Of a DNA stretch of 64,000 nucleotides, positions 49,902-58,709 are shown in pieces; the first letter of the stretch is position 1, and each line of letters begins with the position of its first letter. The DNA is from Alkalibacillus filiformis. Lineage in GTDB: Bacteria; Bacillota; Bacilli; Bacillales; Alkalibacillaceae. The notes beneath the pieces are model-generated. The model made no database searches. It was not told the origin of the DNA and was given only the letters and a program-made list of their open reading frames with translations. Where the stretch lies: the NCBI RefSeq assembly GCF_030814115.1, contig NZ_JAUSUP010000005.1:1-64000 (forward strand). The letters run 5' to 3'. A program made the position numbers and the translations under genes.

Positions 49902-50426
49902 AGAGGTTGAGACAAAAGGGTTGGAGTTTGATGAAAACACGAACAATTGACATTTCAGCTTAGTTGAGCAGTCACCTAGCGGAATCAAAATGCGTAGACT
50001 CCTGGTCGGCTAAAAGCGGTCACGTCCTGCGCCTGCGGTTACTCGGCGCAAATTAAAGCGCAGAAGTTAAAGAAATCTGCATTTGTGACCAACGCCGACA
50101 TTAGACCGTCCAGGTCGTCATGGCAAAGGCCAGGGTGAGACCCCAGGGATGCACCTGCGTCTACTAGCTATGCTTCGAAGTAGCTTCCTCGGTGCAAAGC
50201 ACAAGGATGTTACTCGAAGTAGTAGCTTGGCTCACCAGCCGCCCCTGCATAGAAAACACTGCGACAAGCGACCGTAGGGAGTTTGAGCAGATGTTGCACT
50301 TGTGCCCTGCGGGTGAAAGCGTAGCATTTTGATGGAGCGAAGCTAAAAGATAAACCCGAACGAAGTCAAAAGGTGACTTCGTTCGGGCTTTTGTTTTACA
50401 ATCAGTTCTGTCTCAGCCTTTTTTTA
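49902..50426. repeat. GC-rich dispersed intergenic repeat element (bcr-like), about 525 bp
   Basis: Noncoding and much richer in GC than its flanks. The ends are inverted repeats: GAGGTTGAGACA at 49903 and TGTCTCAGCC near 50410. The interior has many short hairpins, the phrase AAAGCGTAGCATTTTGATGG near the 3' end, and a perfect 14-bp terminator-like stem (CCCGAACGAAGTCA) at 50355-50387. Elements with the same start, the same AGCGTAGC core and the same closing stem are scattered between genes of many Bacillaceae. Could be a non-autonomous mobile element or a structured RNA. Confidence 0.7.
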
Positions 50427-50499
50427 TGTTTGTAGTTAAAACTATCAGAAGGAATTAGCAACCGATTAATAGAAATTTAAAGTTATAGGGGATGGTATA

Positions 50500-51045
50500 G
50501 TGAAACATGTATTAGTTGTAGGTGGAACAGGAATGTTGCGTGATACCACGTTGTGGGTGGCTAAACAAGCTCGTTATGTTTCAGTCATTGGACGAACTGA
50601 AGAAAAGATGGAACAAGTGACAAGAGGTCAATCAAACGTTAACGCTATATTGGCTGATTATAGGTATGAAGAACAACTTATGTCAAAATTACAAGAAGCA
50701 CAAAGACTAAACGGGCCATTTGACTTAGTAATTGCATGGGTTCACAATGTTGCGGGTAAAGACCCGTTATCTGTTATAATTAAATCAGTGAACAATAATA
50801 AAGAGTGGTCCTTATTTCATGTGACAGGTAGTCGCGCTAACCTTGAACAAATACGGGATAGCATAAAAGTACCTAGTCATTGTCGCTATAGCCAAGTTCA
50901 ACTTGGGTTTATGATCGATGAGCTTTCAAGTAGATCAAGGTGGTTAACTCATGAAGAAATTTCAAAAGGTGTAATAGATGCTATTAACAAACAAAAAGAT
51001 CGATATATTATTGGACAGTTAGAGCCTTGGGACCAACGTCCGTAA
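50500..51045 (+). CDS. NAD(P)-binding Rossmann-fold (short-chain dehydrogenase-like) protein
   Basis: 181 residues. VLVVGGTGMLRDTTLWVAKQ is a dinucleotide-binding loop (GGTGML), followed by SVIGRTEEKM and FDLVIAWVHN. The catalytic Tyr-x3-Lys of true SDR enzymes is absent, and the protein is shorter than the family, so it may be an atypical or non-catalytic member. GTG start. The DUF456 gene follows after 14 nt. Confidence 0.75.
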   Translation: MKHVLVVGGTGMLRDTTLWVAKQARYVSVIGRTEEKMEQVTRGQSNVNAILADYRYEEQLMSKLQEAQRLNGPFDLVIAWVHNVAGKDPLSVIIKSVNNNKEWSLFHVTGSRANLEQIRDSIKVPSHCRYSQVQLGFMIDELSSRSRWLTHEEISKGVIDAINKQKDRYIIGQLEPWDQRP

Positions 51046-51059
51046 AGTGAGTGAACTAA

Positions 51060-51551
51060 ATGGGTTTTGTAGATATTTTATGGTGGATTTTAGTTATAGT
51101 ACTGTTCTTATCAAGTTATGCTGGTATTATATTTCCGATTATTCCAGCCCCGCTTGTCATTTGGGGTGGTTTTCTGGTCTATCACTTTGCCATTAATAAC
51201 GAACCATTAACAGCATTTTTTTGGTGGTCGATGGTTGTATTAACTGTGATTGTCATAGTTGCTGATATTATTGCAAATAGTTATTTCGTTAAAAAGTACG
51301 GAGGATCAAAACGAGGAGAATGGGCAGCTGCTATTGGTGTCATTGTCGGGTCTTTTATTATTCCGCCATTCGGCATTTTAATAGTTCCTACTGTTGCAGT
51401 GTTCGTAGTGGAGATGTTGCAAAGGCGAACGACCGAAGAAGCATTTAAAGCATCAATTGGCTCATTGTTAGGGTTTTTGGGCGGTGCATTTGCAAAGTTC
51501 GTTGTCTTAACCGTAATGATTGTTTGGTTCTTTGTATTGGTGATTATTTGA
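51060..51551 (+). CDS. DUF456 membrane protein
   Basis: 163 residues, four to five helices. SYAGIIFPIIPAPLVIWGGF and the Gly-rich segments (GGSKRGEWAAAIGVIVGSF, GSLLGFLGGAFAK) are characteristic of DUF456. Function unknown. It lies between the Rossmann protein and the lipoprotein esterase, all on the same strand with short gaps, probably one operon. Confidence 0.85.
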   Translation: MGFVDILWWILVIVLFLSSYAGIIFPIIPAPLVIWGGFLVYHFAINNEPLTAFFWWSMVVLTVIVIVADIIANSYFVKKYGGSKRGEWAAAIGVIVGSFIIPPFGILIVPTVAVFVVEMLQRRTTEEAFKASIGSLLGFLGGAFAKFVVLTVMIVWFFVLVII

Positions 51552-51585
51552 GTTCCTATTATATGACTAAGTGAGGTAGTAGCTA

Positions 51586-52872
51586 GTGAAAATATTTTTG
51601 TTAGCGGTGTTGTTATTTGTTGTCGGTTGTTCCAATGGGGAAGAACCTGAGGTAGAAGAGAATGTGTTAGAAGATTTATTAGGTGATTGGCATGGTACTA
51701 TAGAAGTACCTGAAGTTCCGTTAAATATTCAAGTGTCATTTGAAGAAGAGGAAGATGAAGAAATCATTGGTTTTATCAGCATTCCTGTACAAGGTATTGA
51801 TCGGTATCCACTTTCTGATTTAGAGGTTGAGGAGGAAGTGGTAAGCTTTGAGATGGATATTCCAGGACAGTTTATTGAGTTTGAAGGTGAGTTAACTGAG
51901 AATGAAACGTTTGAAGGTGATTTTAATCAACAAGGGCACACCTTTGATTTTAAGCTTGAACGTGGTTTGCTTGCAGAAGAAGATGATCAAGAGGGAATTA
52001 ATTGGCTGACTGTTGATACGGAGTTCGGGCCGTTACAAGGTGAGCTGTTAGAGCCAGAAGGAGAAGATACTAATACAGTTGCATTAATAATTCCTGGTTC
52101 TGGCCCAACAGATCGAAACGGTAATGCACCAGGTATGGAAAATGATAGCTTGAAAATGGTAGCTGAGACTTTAGCTGAACAAAATGTAGCAAGTTTGAGA
52201 TATAGTAAACGTGGTGCGGGTGAAAATAGTGAAGTAACGATCCCAGAAGAAGAGTTAGCCATTGAAGACCTAGTGGAAGATGCAGTGAAATGGTTACAAA
52301 AGTTAGACGGAAAGGAACAGTACGATGAAGTAATTGTGGTAGGACATAGTCAAGGAGTGTTAATTGGTAGTTTGGCAGCTTTACAGCTTGATGTGGATGG
52401 TTTAATTTCACTTGCTGGTGCCGGACGACCGATGGATGAAGTTTTACATGACCAACTGGAAGGTCAATTAACAGGTGATTTGCTAGAAGAAGCGGAAATG
52501 ATTATTGAAAGCTTGGTTGACGGTGAATATGTTGAAGAAGTAAGCAGTGAATTGTATAGCTTATTTAGGCCAACCGTTCAGCCGTTTTTAGCAACATGGT
52601 TTACTTATAACCCAACAGACATAGCTACTTCAATTAATGTCCCAACATTAATTGTGCAAGGCACGCATGATACTCAAGTGTTTGTTGAAGATGCGGAGAA
52701 TTTAGCTGAATCATATCCAAATAATGATTTAGTCATTGTGGATGGTATGAATCATGTGTTGAAAGACTCCGCGAGTCCTGATGACATGTCATCTTATGCT
52801 GATCCGTCAATTCCATTATCAGAGGAATTAGTTGAGGAGATTAACCAGTTTATTGAACGTTTAAGTCCCTAA
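51586..52872 (+). CDS. Lipoprotein alpha/beta hydrolase (EstD-like esterase)
   Basis: 428 residues. The signal peptide ends in a lipobox (FVVGC, Cys15), so the protein is anchored at the outer face of the membrane. An acidic beta domain (about 25-135) precedes the hydrolase: LIIPGSGPTDRNGNAPGM, VVGHSQGVLIG (nucleophile Ser), VQGTHDTQV and DGMNHVLK. Similar to EstD-type esterases and other 'S9-like' hydrolases with a DUF3887/beta N-terminal domain. The strongly acidic composition fits a halophile. GTG start. Confidence 0.85.
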   Translation: MKIFLLAVLLFVVGCSNGEEPEVEENVLEDLLGDWHGTIEVPEVPLNIQVSFEEEEDEEIIGFISIPVQGIDRYPLSDLEVEEEVVSFEMDIPGQFIEFEGELTENETFEGDFNQQGHTFDFKLERGLLAEEDDQEGINWLTVDTEFGPLQGELLEPEGEDTNTVALIIPGSGPTDRNGNAPGMENDSLKMVAETLAEQNVASLRYSKRGAGENSEVTIPEEELAIEDLVEDAVKWLQKLDGKEQYDEVIVVGHSQGVLIGSLAALQLDVDGLISLAGAGRPMDEVLHDQLEGQLTGDLLEEAEMIIESLVDGEYVEEVSSELYSLFRPTVQPFLATWFTYNPTDIATSINVPTLIVQGTHDTQVFVEDAENLAESYPNNDLVIVDGMNHVLKDSASPDDMSSYADPSIPLSEELVEEINQFIERLSP

Positions 52873-52897
52873 GGCACATAGCTTTAGGGACTTTTTT
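52863..52897 (+). terminator. Rho-independent terminator of the esterase operon
   Basis: AAGTCCCTAA pairs with TTAGGGACTT, followed by a T run. The stem overlaps the stop codon. Confidence 0.85.
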
Positions 52898-52904
52898 AAC
52901 TCTA

Positions 52905-53837
52905 TTAATAGACTTTGTTTAAGTAACGGTTGAGAGTATTAGCGATTTCTTGCATACCATAAAGGTTGACTTTGCTTTCGGCATCTGAGTTGTAGTTCGT
53001 ATTTGTATTGACATCATAAGTGAATATGTTGCCATCTGAGTCATAAATGAACTCAATGCCAGCAAAATCAATTCTATTATCGTTCAAAAACGTTTCGTAC
53101 TGCTGAATAATAGGATGTTCGAATCCGCTTATTATTTGAAACTTCTCTCGAGTATTTTCCGTCGTCATACAAAACTGATCATCAATAGAGCAAGCATCGG
53201 CAGGACATAACTCGAATCCTTCTGAGGTGTCAACTTGAACAGCATAGAAGAACTTCCCGTCAATAAATTCACAGCGAGTAATCGATGCATCAGGTGACTC
53301 AATATACTGTTGAAGTAATGTAATACCATCAATAGGCTCTTCAAAATCATGACTATAAACGTATCTTTCCAAAGCTTCTATACTATGAAAAAGTTGTACT
53401 CCTAATCCTTTTCCGGCTCGGTTATGCTTCGTAATAAATGGCTTCTCCATATTGTGAGCTGCTTCAATCAATTGCTGTTTCCCAACAGTGACAATTGTTT
53501 TAGGTGTTTGAATGCCAACTTTTTGTAAAGCAGTATATTGTCTTGCTTTATTAATTTCAAGGTCTAACGCATGACTTCCATTGAGGACAGTGCGATTATG
53601 TTGTTCTAACCAAGCTATTACAGCTGTTGCAAGCTCAGGTGAATAACGATGGTTACGCGTGTGGGAAGAAGCACTCATTCTATTGTAGAAGATTCCTTCG
53701 GGAGGTTCTTCTGTCAAATCGATTGAACCTTCATGAATAAACCAATCTTCGTATGGTACTTCTAATTGATCTAATGCTTTAAACAAAGGTTCTGTCCACT
53801 CAGAATTTTCATGTATGACATATATTTTGTGTGTCAT
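52905..53837 (-). CDS. ATP-grasp ligase, RimK-like
   Basis: 310 residues. The ATP-grasp region is seen in NKARQYTALQKVGIQTPKTI, PFITKHNRAGKGLGVQLFHS (phosphate-binding glycines) and LLQQYIES. The metal site is in the C-terminal FAGIEFIYDSDG and FTYDVNTNTNYN. Resembles RimK/alpha-L-glutamate ligase-type enzymes that join an amine to a carboxylate; substrate unknown. Its neighbours give no pathway. Confidence 0.82.
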   Translation of the reverse strand: MTHKIYVIHENSEWTEPLFKALDQLEVPYEDWFIHEGSIDLTEEPPEGIFYNRMSASSHTRNHRYSPELATAVIAWLEQHNRTVLNGSHALDLEINKARQYTALQKVGIQTPKTIVTVGKQQLIEAAHNMEKPFITKHNRAGKGLGVQLFHSIEALERYVYSHDFEEPIDGITLLQQYIESPDASITRCEFIDGKFFYAVQVDTSEGFELCPADACSIDDQFCMTTENTREKFQIISGFEHPIIQQYETFLNDNRIDFAGIEFIYDSDGNIFTYDVNTNTNYNSDAESKVNLYGMQEIANTLNRYLNKVY

Positions 53838-54089
53838 TAACTCAACTCCTTTAATTCCTATCTGTTTACTAGTATATTGTAAATGCGTTGAAATGGAAAC
53901 GATAAGGTTTCAAGTATCTTTAAATTCATTAAAAAAACTAAAGTTTAACTTCAGAATCAATCCTCAATTAAATTCAAATTATTACTTTCAAAACAATCGT
54001 TTTATGCTACAATGGTACAAAAGTCTGAAAATTCGGCATACGTAATTTGAGAAGAAAACTCCAGGGTGTTTTAATTGGGGGAATAAAAA

Positions 54090-54323
54090 TTGAAAGCATT
54101 TGCTAAAGTATTAATTTGGGTTGGAATACTCTCTGTTCTTATCGGCTTAATCCCGGTAATTTTTGTTTATCCAAATAAGGATTGGGATTCGGTTATTGAA
54201 TTTGTGAATTATACGGTATTTGTAGCCGATGAACGATTGTTATGGCAGGTTGGCACCGTTATTTGGCTGTTTGGTATATGGAGGTTAAGAAAAGAGAGGA
54301 AAAAAGGGAGAATCTTTTACTAA
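54090..54323 (+). CDS. Small two-helix membrane protein
   Basis: 77 residues, helices at about 5-28 and 52-66, basic C-terminus (RLRKERKKGR). TTG start with GGGGGAA upstream and a TACAAT -10 about 75 nt before. No family recognised. Closed by its own terminator. Confidence 0.55.
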   Translation: MKAFAKVLIWVGILSVLIGLIPVIFVYPNKDWDSVIEFVNYTVFVADERLLWQVGTVIWLFGIWRLRKERKKGRIFY

Positions 54324-54347
54324 TTAAGTTTAAGACTTATCTTACAT

Positions 54348-54386
54348 AATAAACACTCGTCTAAGTGGGAAGGCGAGTGTTTTATT
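54348..54386 (+). terminator. Rho-independent terminator
   Basis: AATAAACACTCG pairs with CGAGTGTTTTATT; follows the small membrane protein gene. Confidence 0.8.
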
Positions 54387-54514
54387 ATGTGACAGGGATT
54401 TGGATTTATATCCATTAGACTTATGTTTGTCGCTCCGATAAAAAGGGAAATGATGGACAAACCAATTTAAACAGGTACTAAGTATTTTAATTTCATATGA
54501 CACAAACTTTCTGC

Positions 54515-54646
54515 TCAAGATTCTTGTTCTTTTGATAATTGCTGATGATGATCAATTTCGAATAAAATAATAAACTCTAAAGTGGGTGGAGAGTCAACGA
54601 CTAAATGAGAATTATTCTCAATTACTTTTTCAGCAAGTGCTTTCAT
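54515..54646 (-). pseudogene. Possible gene remnant, 43 codons with a longer startless open frame
   Basis: From an ATG at 54646 the frame gives MKALAEKVIENNSHLVVDSP and continues to QQLSKEQES. No Shine-Dalgarno precedes it. The same frame stays open upstream to 54793 (93 codons in all) without any ATG, GTG or TTG, which is long for such AT-rich DNA. It may be a decayed gene. I recognise no domain, and chance cannot be excluded. Confidence 0.25.
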
Positions 54647-54787
54647 AAATAGAAAGTTGTAAACATATACTAAACGGTGTGTGCGTCTTGAAATAAAAAA
54701 GTTGTTAATAATTTGTTCGTTATATAGTATAATTAAGGTGATGTATTGATTGAAGGGTGTTCTGGTGTCGTAATGTTTTAAAATACT

Positions 54788-54815
54788 TTGAATTTAAAGT
54801 ATTTTAATGTACAAT
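54788..54815 (+). promoter_or_regulatory. Candidate promoter of an antisense RNA to the holin-like toxin mRNA
   Basis: TTGAAT (54788-54793), 16-bp spacer, TACAAT (54810-54815). Transcripts from it would run into the 3' end of the opposite-strand toxin mRNA, the standard geometry of Bacillus type I antitoxin RNAs such as RatA and SR4. Confidence 0.5.
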
Positions 54816-54843
54816 AATGGAGAGTGAAGCGCACAAAAGGAGA

Positions 54844-54872
54844 AGCCATCGGTGCGGCAACACCAATGGCTT
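54844..54872 (-). terminator. Terminator of the holin-like toxin mRNA
   Basis: On the minus strand AGCCATTGGTG pairs over 11 bp with CGCACCGATGGCT's CACCGATGGCT, followed by TCTCCTTTT. Confidence 0.7.
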
Positions 54873-54951
54873 TGTACAATAGCTCTCTAAAGGGAGCGGC
54901 TCGCTACAGGTTTGGTAATCACCCAAGCTCACCAGGCTAATGGGTGGTTAC

Positions 54952-55029
54952 TCACTTTCCAACTGACAGAATGGCTGCAACTAATGATCCGAAAGAGACC
55001 ATTAAGAAGAGCGTTTCAAAAACAGTCAT
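54952..55029 (-). CDS. Holin-like type I toxin peptide, 25 residues
   Basis: Begins MTVFETLFLMVSFGSLVAAI and ends LSVGK. This is the typical form of the putative holin-like toxin family (Hol_Tox), tiny one-helix peptides encoded with an antisense RNA in Firmicutes. AGAGGGTGAT is an extended Shine-Dalgarno. The mRNA's 5' end (TTGTACAATAG, complement of 55075-55085) pairs perfectly over 11 bp with its 3' end (54872-54882), as in other folded type I toxin mRNAs. A TACAAT -10 on the minus strand lies just upstream of the pairing element. Absent from length-limited gene lists. Confidence 0.75.
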   Translation of the reverse strand: MTVFETLFLMVSFGSLVAAILSVGK

Positions 55030-55151
55030 AAGCATCACCCTCTTTCAGAGAGCCAGCCACCACCCATGAGAACCCTATTGTACAACTTTCATTGTAACAT
55101 AAATTATAAGAAAATTTTGTATATTTGTAATAGATAATCCTTTGGCCTTAC

Positions 55152-55185
55152 AAAACCCTCTAAACAAGTGTGTCTAGAGGGTTTT
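55152..55185. terminator. Bidirectional terminator-like hairpin
   Basis: AAAACCCTCTA and TAGAGGGTTTT form a perfect 11-bp stem. It lies between the toxin locus and the end of the trp operon's last gene. A further 140 nt to 55327 hold nothing recognisable. Confidence 0.65.
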
Positions 55186-55327
55186 AATAATGTTTAAATT
55201 ATAATTTTCGATAAGATTTGCCAACAAATGCGTTTATTTTAAAAGGTATATATAAGTCCAAGTTCATACTTGTTTTAAAATTGAACAGAGTTGTTTATGA
55301 AAGCATTGAAAAAATCGTTCAAATGCC

Positions 55328-56077
55328 CTACAAAATCACGTGATCAATTATAATGTGTATAATTAGGGCTGCAGTCACGATGCGAAGTAAAGGTTTAACA
55401 TAATCAGGATTTAACTTTCCGGCTAAGCGTACCCCGACTTGTGCTCCAATTAATGAACCGCCAATTAAGGCAAACGTAATCGTCCAAATAATATGGCCAG
55501 CTGCAATGAAGCTAATGGCCGCTCCAAAACAACTAGCGAATGTCGCGATTCTCATCAGTCCAACTGCACGATAGTAAGCTATTCTCATGTATGAAAATAC
55601 GTAAAACATTAAAGTGCCTTGGCCAGGCCCAAACAATCCATCATACATTCCAATTCCGAATAACAATGGTGTTCCTCGAGTTTTAAAACGGAAATGGTTC
55701 TTTCCAGAAAAGTCGCCTTTACTAATGAAAGAAAAAAGGAATGCGAAGATCAATAGTGCGATTGCGAGTTGATACATTAAATCAGGTGGTAGAGAGGAAG
55801 CGATGACACCTCCTGCAACTCCACCACCTAAACTAACAGGAATGATCTTTAACCCTTCTTTCATCGTCACACCTTTATGCCTTAATACCATTAGGAAGGT
55901 GACGAATGAACTGATCGAATTGGTCACTTTGTTAGCACCAATGGCTGAATGGACGGGGACACCTAGTGCTAACATTGCTGGCAAACTGACAAGTCCACCT
56001 CCACCGGCTAATGTTCCGAGAATAGTTGCTGTTAATCCGACGAAAAATAGGATGACTAAATCTAGCATTTTGTTCAC
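55328..56077 (-). CDS. TauE/SafE (TSUP) family membrane exporter
   Basis: 249 residues, eight predicted helices. LGTLAGGGGLVSLPAMLALG and GIGMYDGLFGPGQGTLMFYV are the two repeated TSUP half motifs. Family members export sulfite, sulfoacetate and other anions. GTG start about 10 nt after the trpA stop on the same strand with no terminator between, so it is probably the last gene of the T-box-controlled trp operon. A role linked to tryptophan or aromatic anions is inference. Confidence 0.85.
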   Translation of the reverse strand: MNKMLDLVILFFVGLTATILGTLAGGGGLVSLPAMLALGVPVHSAIGANKVTNSISSFVTFLMVLRHKGVTMKEGLKIIPVSLGGGVAGGVIASSLPPDLMYQLAIALLIFAFLFSFISKGDFSGKNHFRFKTRGTPLLFGIGMYDGLFGPGQGTLMFYVFSYMRIAYYRAVGLMRIATFASCFGAAISFIAAGHIIWTITFALIGGSLIGAQVGVRLAGKLNPDYVKPLLRIVTAALIIHIIIDHVIL

Positions 56078-56086
56078 ATCTTTCTG

Positions 56087-56878
56087 TTACTGATCTGCAG
56101 CTTTAATTAATTGTTTAATCTCTTCGAATTTCTTTTCGTATAATAGGTTAATAATCTTACTGCCTACGACTACACCATCACTATATTGAGTTAATTGTTT
56201 AACGTGGTCAGGTGTTGATATTCCAAATCCGGCTAAAACAGGGACAGGGCTGACAGACTTTAGGTACTGAAAATGGTCACTTAAGCTATCATCAAACGAT
56301 TGTCTAGCACCTGTAATACCATTGACGGTTACAGCGTAAAGGAACCCTTCTGAAGCAGCTGCGATTTTTTCCATACGCTCTTTAGAACTGGCCAATGATA
56401 CGAGCTGAATTTGAGCTATGTTAGCTTGTTGGCGAGCCTTTTCAATTAAACTAGTTTGTTCAAGTGGTAAGTCAGGGATGATTAGTCCATCTATACCAGC
56501 ATCTTTTGCATCTAGCATGAATTGGTCGACGCCATATTTATATATAGGGTTTATATAAGTCATGAAAATGATCGGTGATTGAATCTTAGTTCGTTCTTCT
56601 TTGAGTATATCAATAATATGAGGCAAGGTCACCCCAAGGTCTTGTGCTCGTTTGCCAGCTTCTTGAATTGTTGGCCCATCCGCAACAGGGTCTGAAAAAG
56701 GAATGCCGACTTCAATTGCTGTTGCTCCGGCTTCGTCTAGTTTTTGTAAAGTAGGGATGAAAGAATTCAACCCTCCATCTCCAGCCATTATATACGGAAT
56801 GAATATTTTCTTTCCTTCATTAATAGTTTCATTTAAAGTTGCTCTTAGATAGTCTTTTCCATACGTGACAGTTTGCAT
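56087..56878 (-). CDS. trpA: Tryptophan synthase alpha chain
   Basis: 263 residues, TIM barrel. Cleaves indole-3-glycerol phosphate to indole, which passes to TrpB. Catalytic Glu56 and Asp67 are in AIEVGIPFSDPVADGPTIQE, and the phosphate site in GFGIS and GVVVGSKII. Last biosynthetic gene of the operon; starts 15 nt after trpB behind GGAGG. Confidence 0.97.
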   Translation of the reverse strand: MQTVTYGKDYLRATLNETINEGKKIFIPYIMAGDGGLNSFIPTLQKLDEAGATAIEVGIPFSDPVADGPTIQEAGKRAQDLGVTLPHIIDILKEERTKIQSPIIFMTYINPIYKYGVDQFMLDAKDAGIDGLIIPDLPLEQTSLIEKARQQANIAQIQLVSLASSKERMEKIAAASEGFLYAVTVNGITGARQSFDDSLSDHFQYLKSVSPVPVLAGFGISTPDHVKQLTQYSDGVVVGSKIINLLYEKKFEEIKQLIKAADQ

Positions 56879-56893
56879 TTAATAACCTCCTCC

Positions 56894-58084
56894 TTACGAG
56901 TTTAAGTATTGTTTGACGGACTCAACGTCTTTATCGCCACGACCTGACAGGCAGATGACGATCGTTTCATCTTTGTTCATTTCTTTTGCTAGTTTCATAG
57001 CTTCTGCAACGGCGTGAGAGCTTTCTAATGCTGGTATAATCCCTTCAGATCGAGATAATAGTTGAAAAGCCTTTAATGCTTCATCATCAGTAATGGCACT
57101 ATATTTAACACGTTCGGTATCTTTTAAGTGACTATGCTCAGGACCAACACCAGGGTAATCGAGTCCAGCTGAAATGGAACTTGCTTCTTCAATTTGACCC
57201 AATTCATCTTGAAGTAAGTACATCATAGATCCGTGTAAAATACCGACTGAACCTTTCGTTAACGTCGCTGCATGTTCATTGGTATTAACTCCTTTTCCAG
57301 CAGCTTCAACACCAAATAGCTGTACATCATGGTCTTCTACGAACGGATAAAACATTCCGAGTGCGTTACTGCCTCCGCCAACACATGCAACGACCGCATT
57401 TGGTAGTGTTCCTTCAGCTTCAAAGTGTTGATGCTTCGTTTCTTTTCCAATGACACTTTGAAAGTCGCGTACCATCTTCGGGAATGGGTGAGGGCCTAAG
57501 ACAGAGCCCATAATATAATGTGTATCTTCAACATTGGTTACCCAATATCGTAAAGCTTCATTTACAGCATCTTTTAACGTTGCGCTCCCTTGGTCAACTG
57601 ATTCGACTTTCGCACCAAGTAGTTCCATACGAAAGACGTTTAATTTTTGTCTTTTAATATCTTCTGTCCCCATGAAGATGACGCACTCTAAGTTAAGTAG
57701 TGCGCACACTGTCGCTGTTGCAACACCATGCTGGCCTGCCCCTGTTTCTGCAACGACTTTACGTTTCCCCATACGTTCAGCTAACAAAGCTTGACCGATT
57801 GTATTATTAATCTTGTGTGCACCTGTATGGTTTAAGTCTTCACGTTTTAAATAGATTTTGGCTCCGCCTACTTCGTTTGTTAAGTTTTCGGCGAAGTATA
57901 ACGGGTTTTCACGACCGATGTATTGTTTTAGCATCTCTTGAAATCGATCATTGAAAGCTGGGTCGTTAATTGCTTTTTCATAAGATTCTTCTAGTTCATG
58001 AACTGCACTCATTAATGTTTCGGGTATGAAGCGGCCGCCGTATTGACCGAACATTCCATATGCGTTAGGTTCACTATAATTCAT
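56894..58084 (-). CDS. trpB: Tryptophan synthase beta chain
   Basis: 396 residues, PLP enzyme joining indole and serine. The PLP lysine is Lys91 in [25 protein letters not shown] binds the PLP phosphate. The N-terminal [17 protein letters not shown] is that of the TrpB1 group that works with TrpA. Start overlaps the trpF stop by one base. Confidence 0.97.
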   Translation of the reverse strand: MNYSEPNAYGMFGQYGGRFIPETLMSAVHELEESYEKAINDPAFNDRFQEMLKQYIGRENPLYFAENLTNEVGGAKIYLKREDLNHTGAHKINNTIGQALLAERMGKRKVVAETGAGQHGVATATVCALLNLECVIFMGTEDIKRQKLNVFRMELLGAKVESVDQGSATLKDAVNEALRYWVTNVEDTHYIMGSVLGPHPFPKMVRDFQSVIGKETKHQHFEAEGTLPNAVVACVGGGSNALGMFYPFVEDHDVQLFGVEAAGKGVNTNEHAATLTKGSVGILHGSMMYLLQDELGQIEEASSISAGLDYPGVGPEHSHLKDTERVKYSAITDDEALKAFQLLSRSEGIIPALESSHAVAEAMKLAKEMNKDETIVICLSGRGDKDVESVKQYLNS

Positions 58085-58698
58085 TATGAATTCTCCTTTA
58101 CAGTTTCGATAAATGATTGAATGAGGTTAATGTTTTTCTGACCTTCTAACTCAACTCCACTAGAGACGTCGACGACACGAGGGTTTGTTTGATCAATAGC
58201 GGACTTAACATTGTCTTGATTAAGTCCGCCAGCTAAGATGAAACGGTCTTTCTTGAAAGGAAGTTGTTCGACTAAACGCCAGTCAAATGTCGTCCCATTG
58301 CCGCCATGGTATGGACCTGTTGCACTATCTAACAGTAAGTAATCTGCATCATCGTACTTTCGTGTCAGCTTTAAGTCACTCTCGTTACGAACGCGGAATG
58401 ACTTAATATATGGGACGGTTAACTGCTTGCAAAATTCAGGTGTCTCATCGCCATGTAGTTGAACAAAATCAAGTCCAACCGTTTTGGCTGTATGCTCTAG
58501 CTCTTCTTGTGATGCGTTGACGAATACGCCAACCTTTTTGACGTGTGTTGGGAGTTGAGAAGAGATGTGTTTTGCTTTTTCAATCGTTACTTGTCTTTTA
58601 CTTTCGGCAAAAACGAAACCTAAAAATTGTGCACCAGCCTGAACAGCTTCAAAGGCGTGGGTGGCATGCTTGATTCCACATATTTTAATGTGTGTCAT
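58084..58698 (-). CDS. trpF: Phosphoribosylanthranilate isomerase
   Basis: 204 residues, TIM barrel; performs the Amadori rearrangement of phosphoribosylanthranilate. [12 protein letters not shown] holds catalytic Cys, VQLHGDE and VDVSSGVE the catalytic Asp and phosphate site. Lies 11 nt after trpC; a separate protein, not fused to TrpC as in enteric bacteria. Confidence 0.96.
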   Translation of the reverse strand: MTHIKICGIKHATHAFEAVQAGAQFLGFVFAESKRQVTIEKAKHISSQLPTHVKKVGVFVNASQEELEHTAKTVGLDFVQLHGDETPEFCKQLTVPYIKSFRVRNESDLKLTRKYDDADYLLLDSATGPYHGGNGTTFDWRLVEQLPFKKDRFILAGGLNQDNVKSAIDQTNPRVVDVSSGVELEGQKNINLIQSFIETVKENS

Positions 58699-58709
58699 TT
58701 CATTACCTC

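Noticed and set aside
49902-50426. tRNA or rRNA genes in the GC-rich block
   Set aside because: No cloverleaf, no T-loop consensus and no rRNA motifs were found; the inverted ends fit a dispersed repeat.
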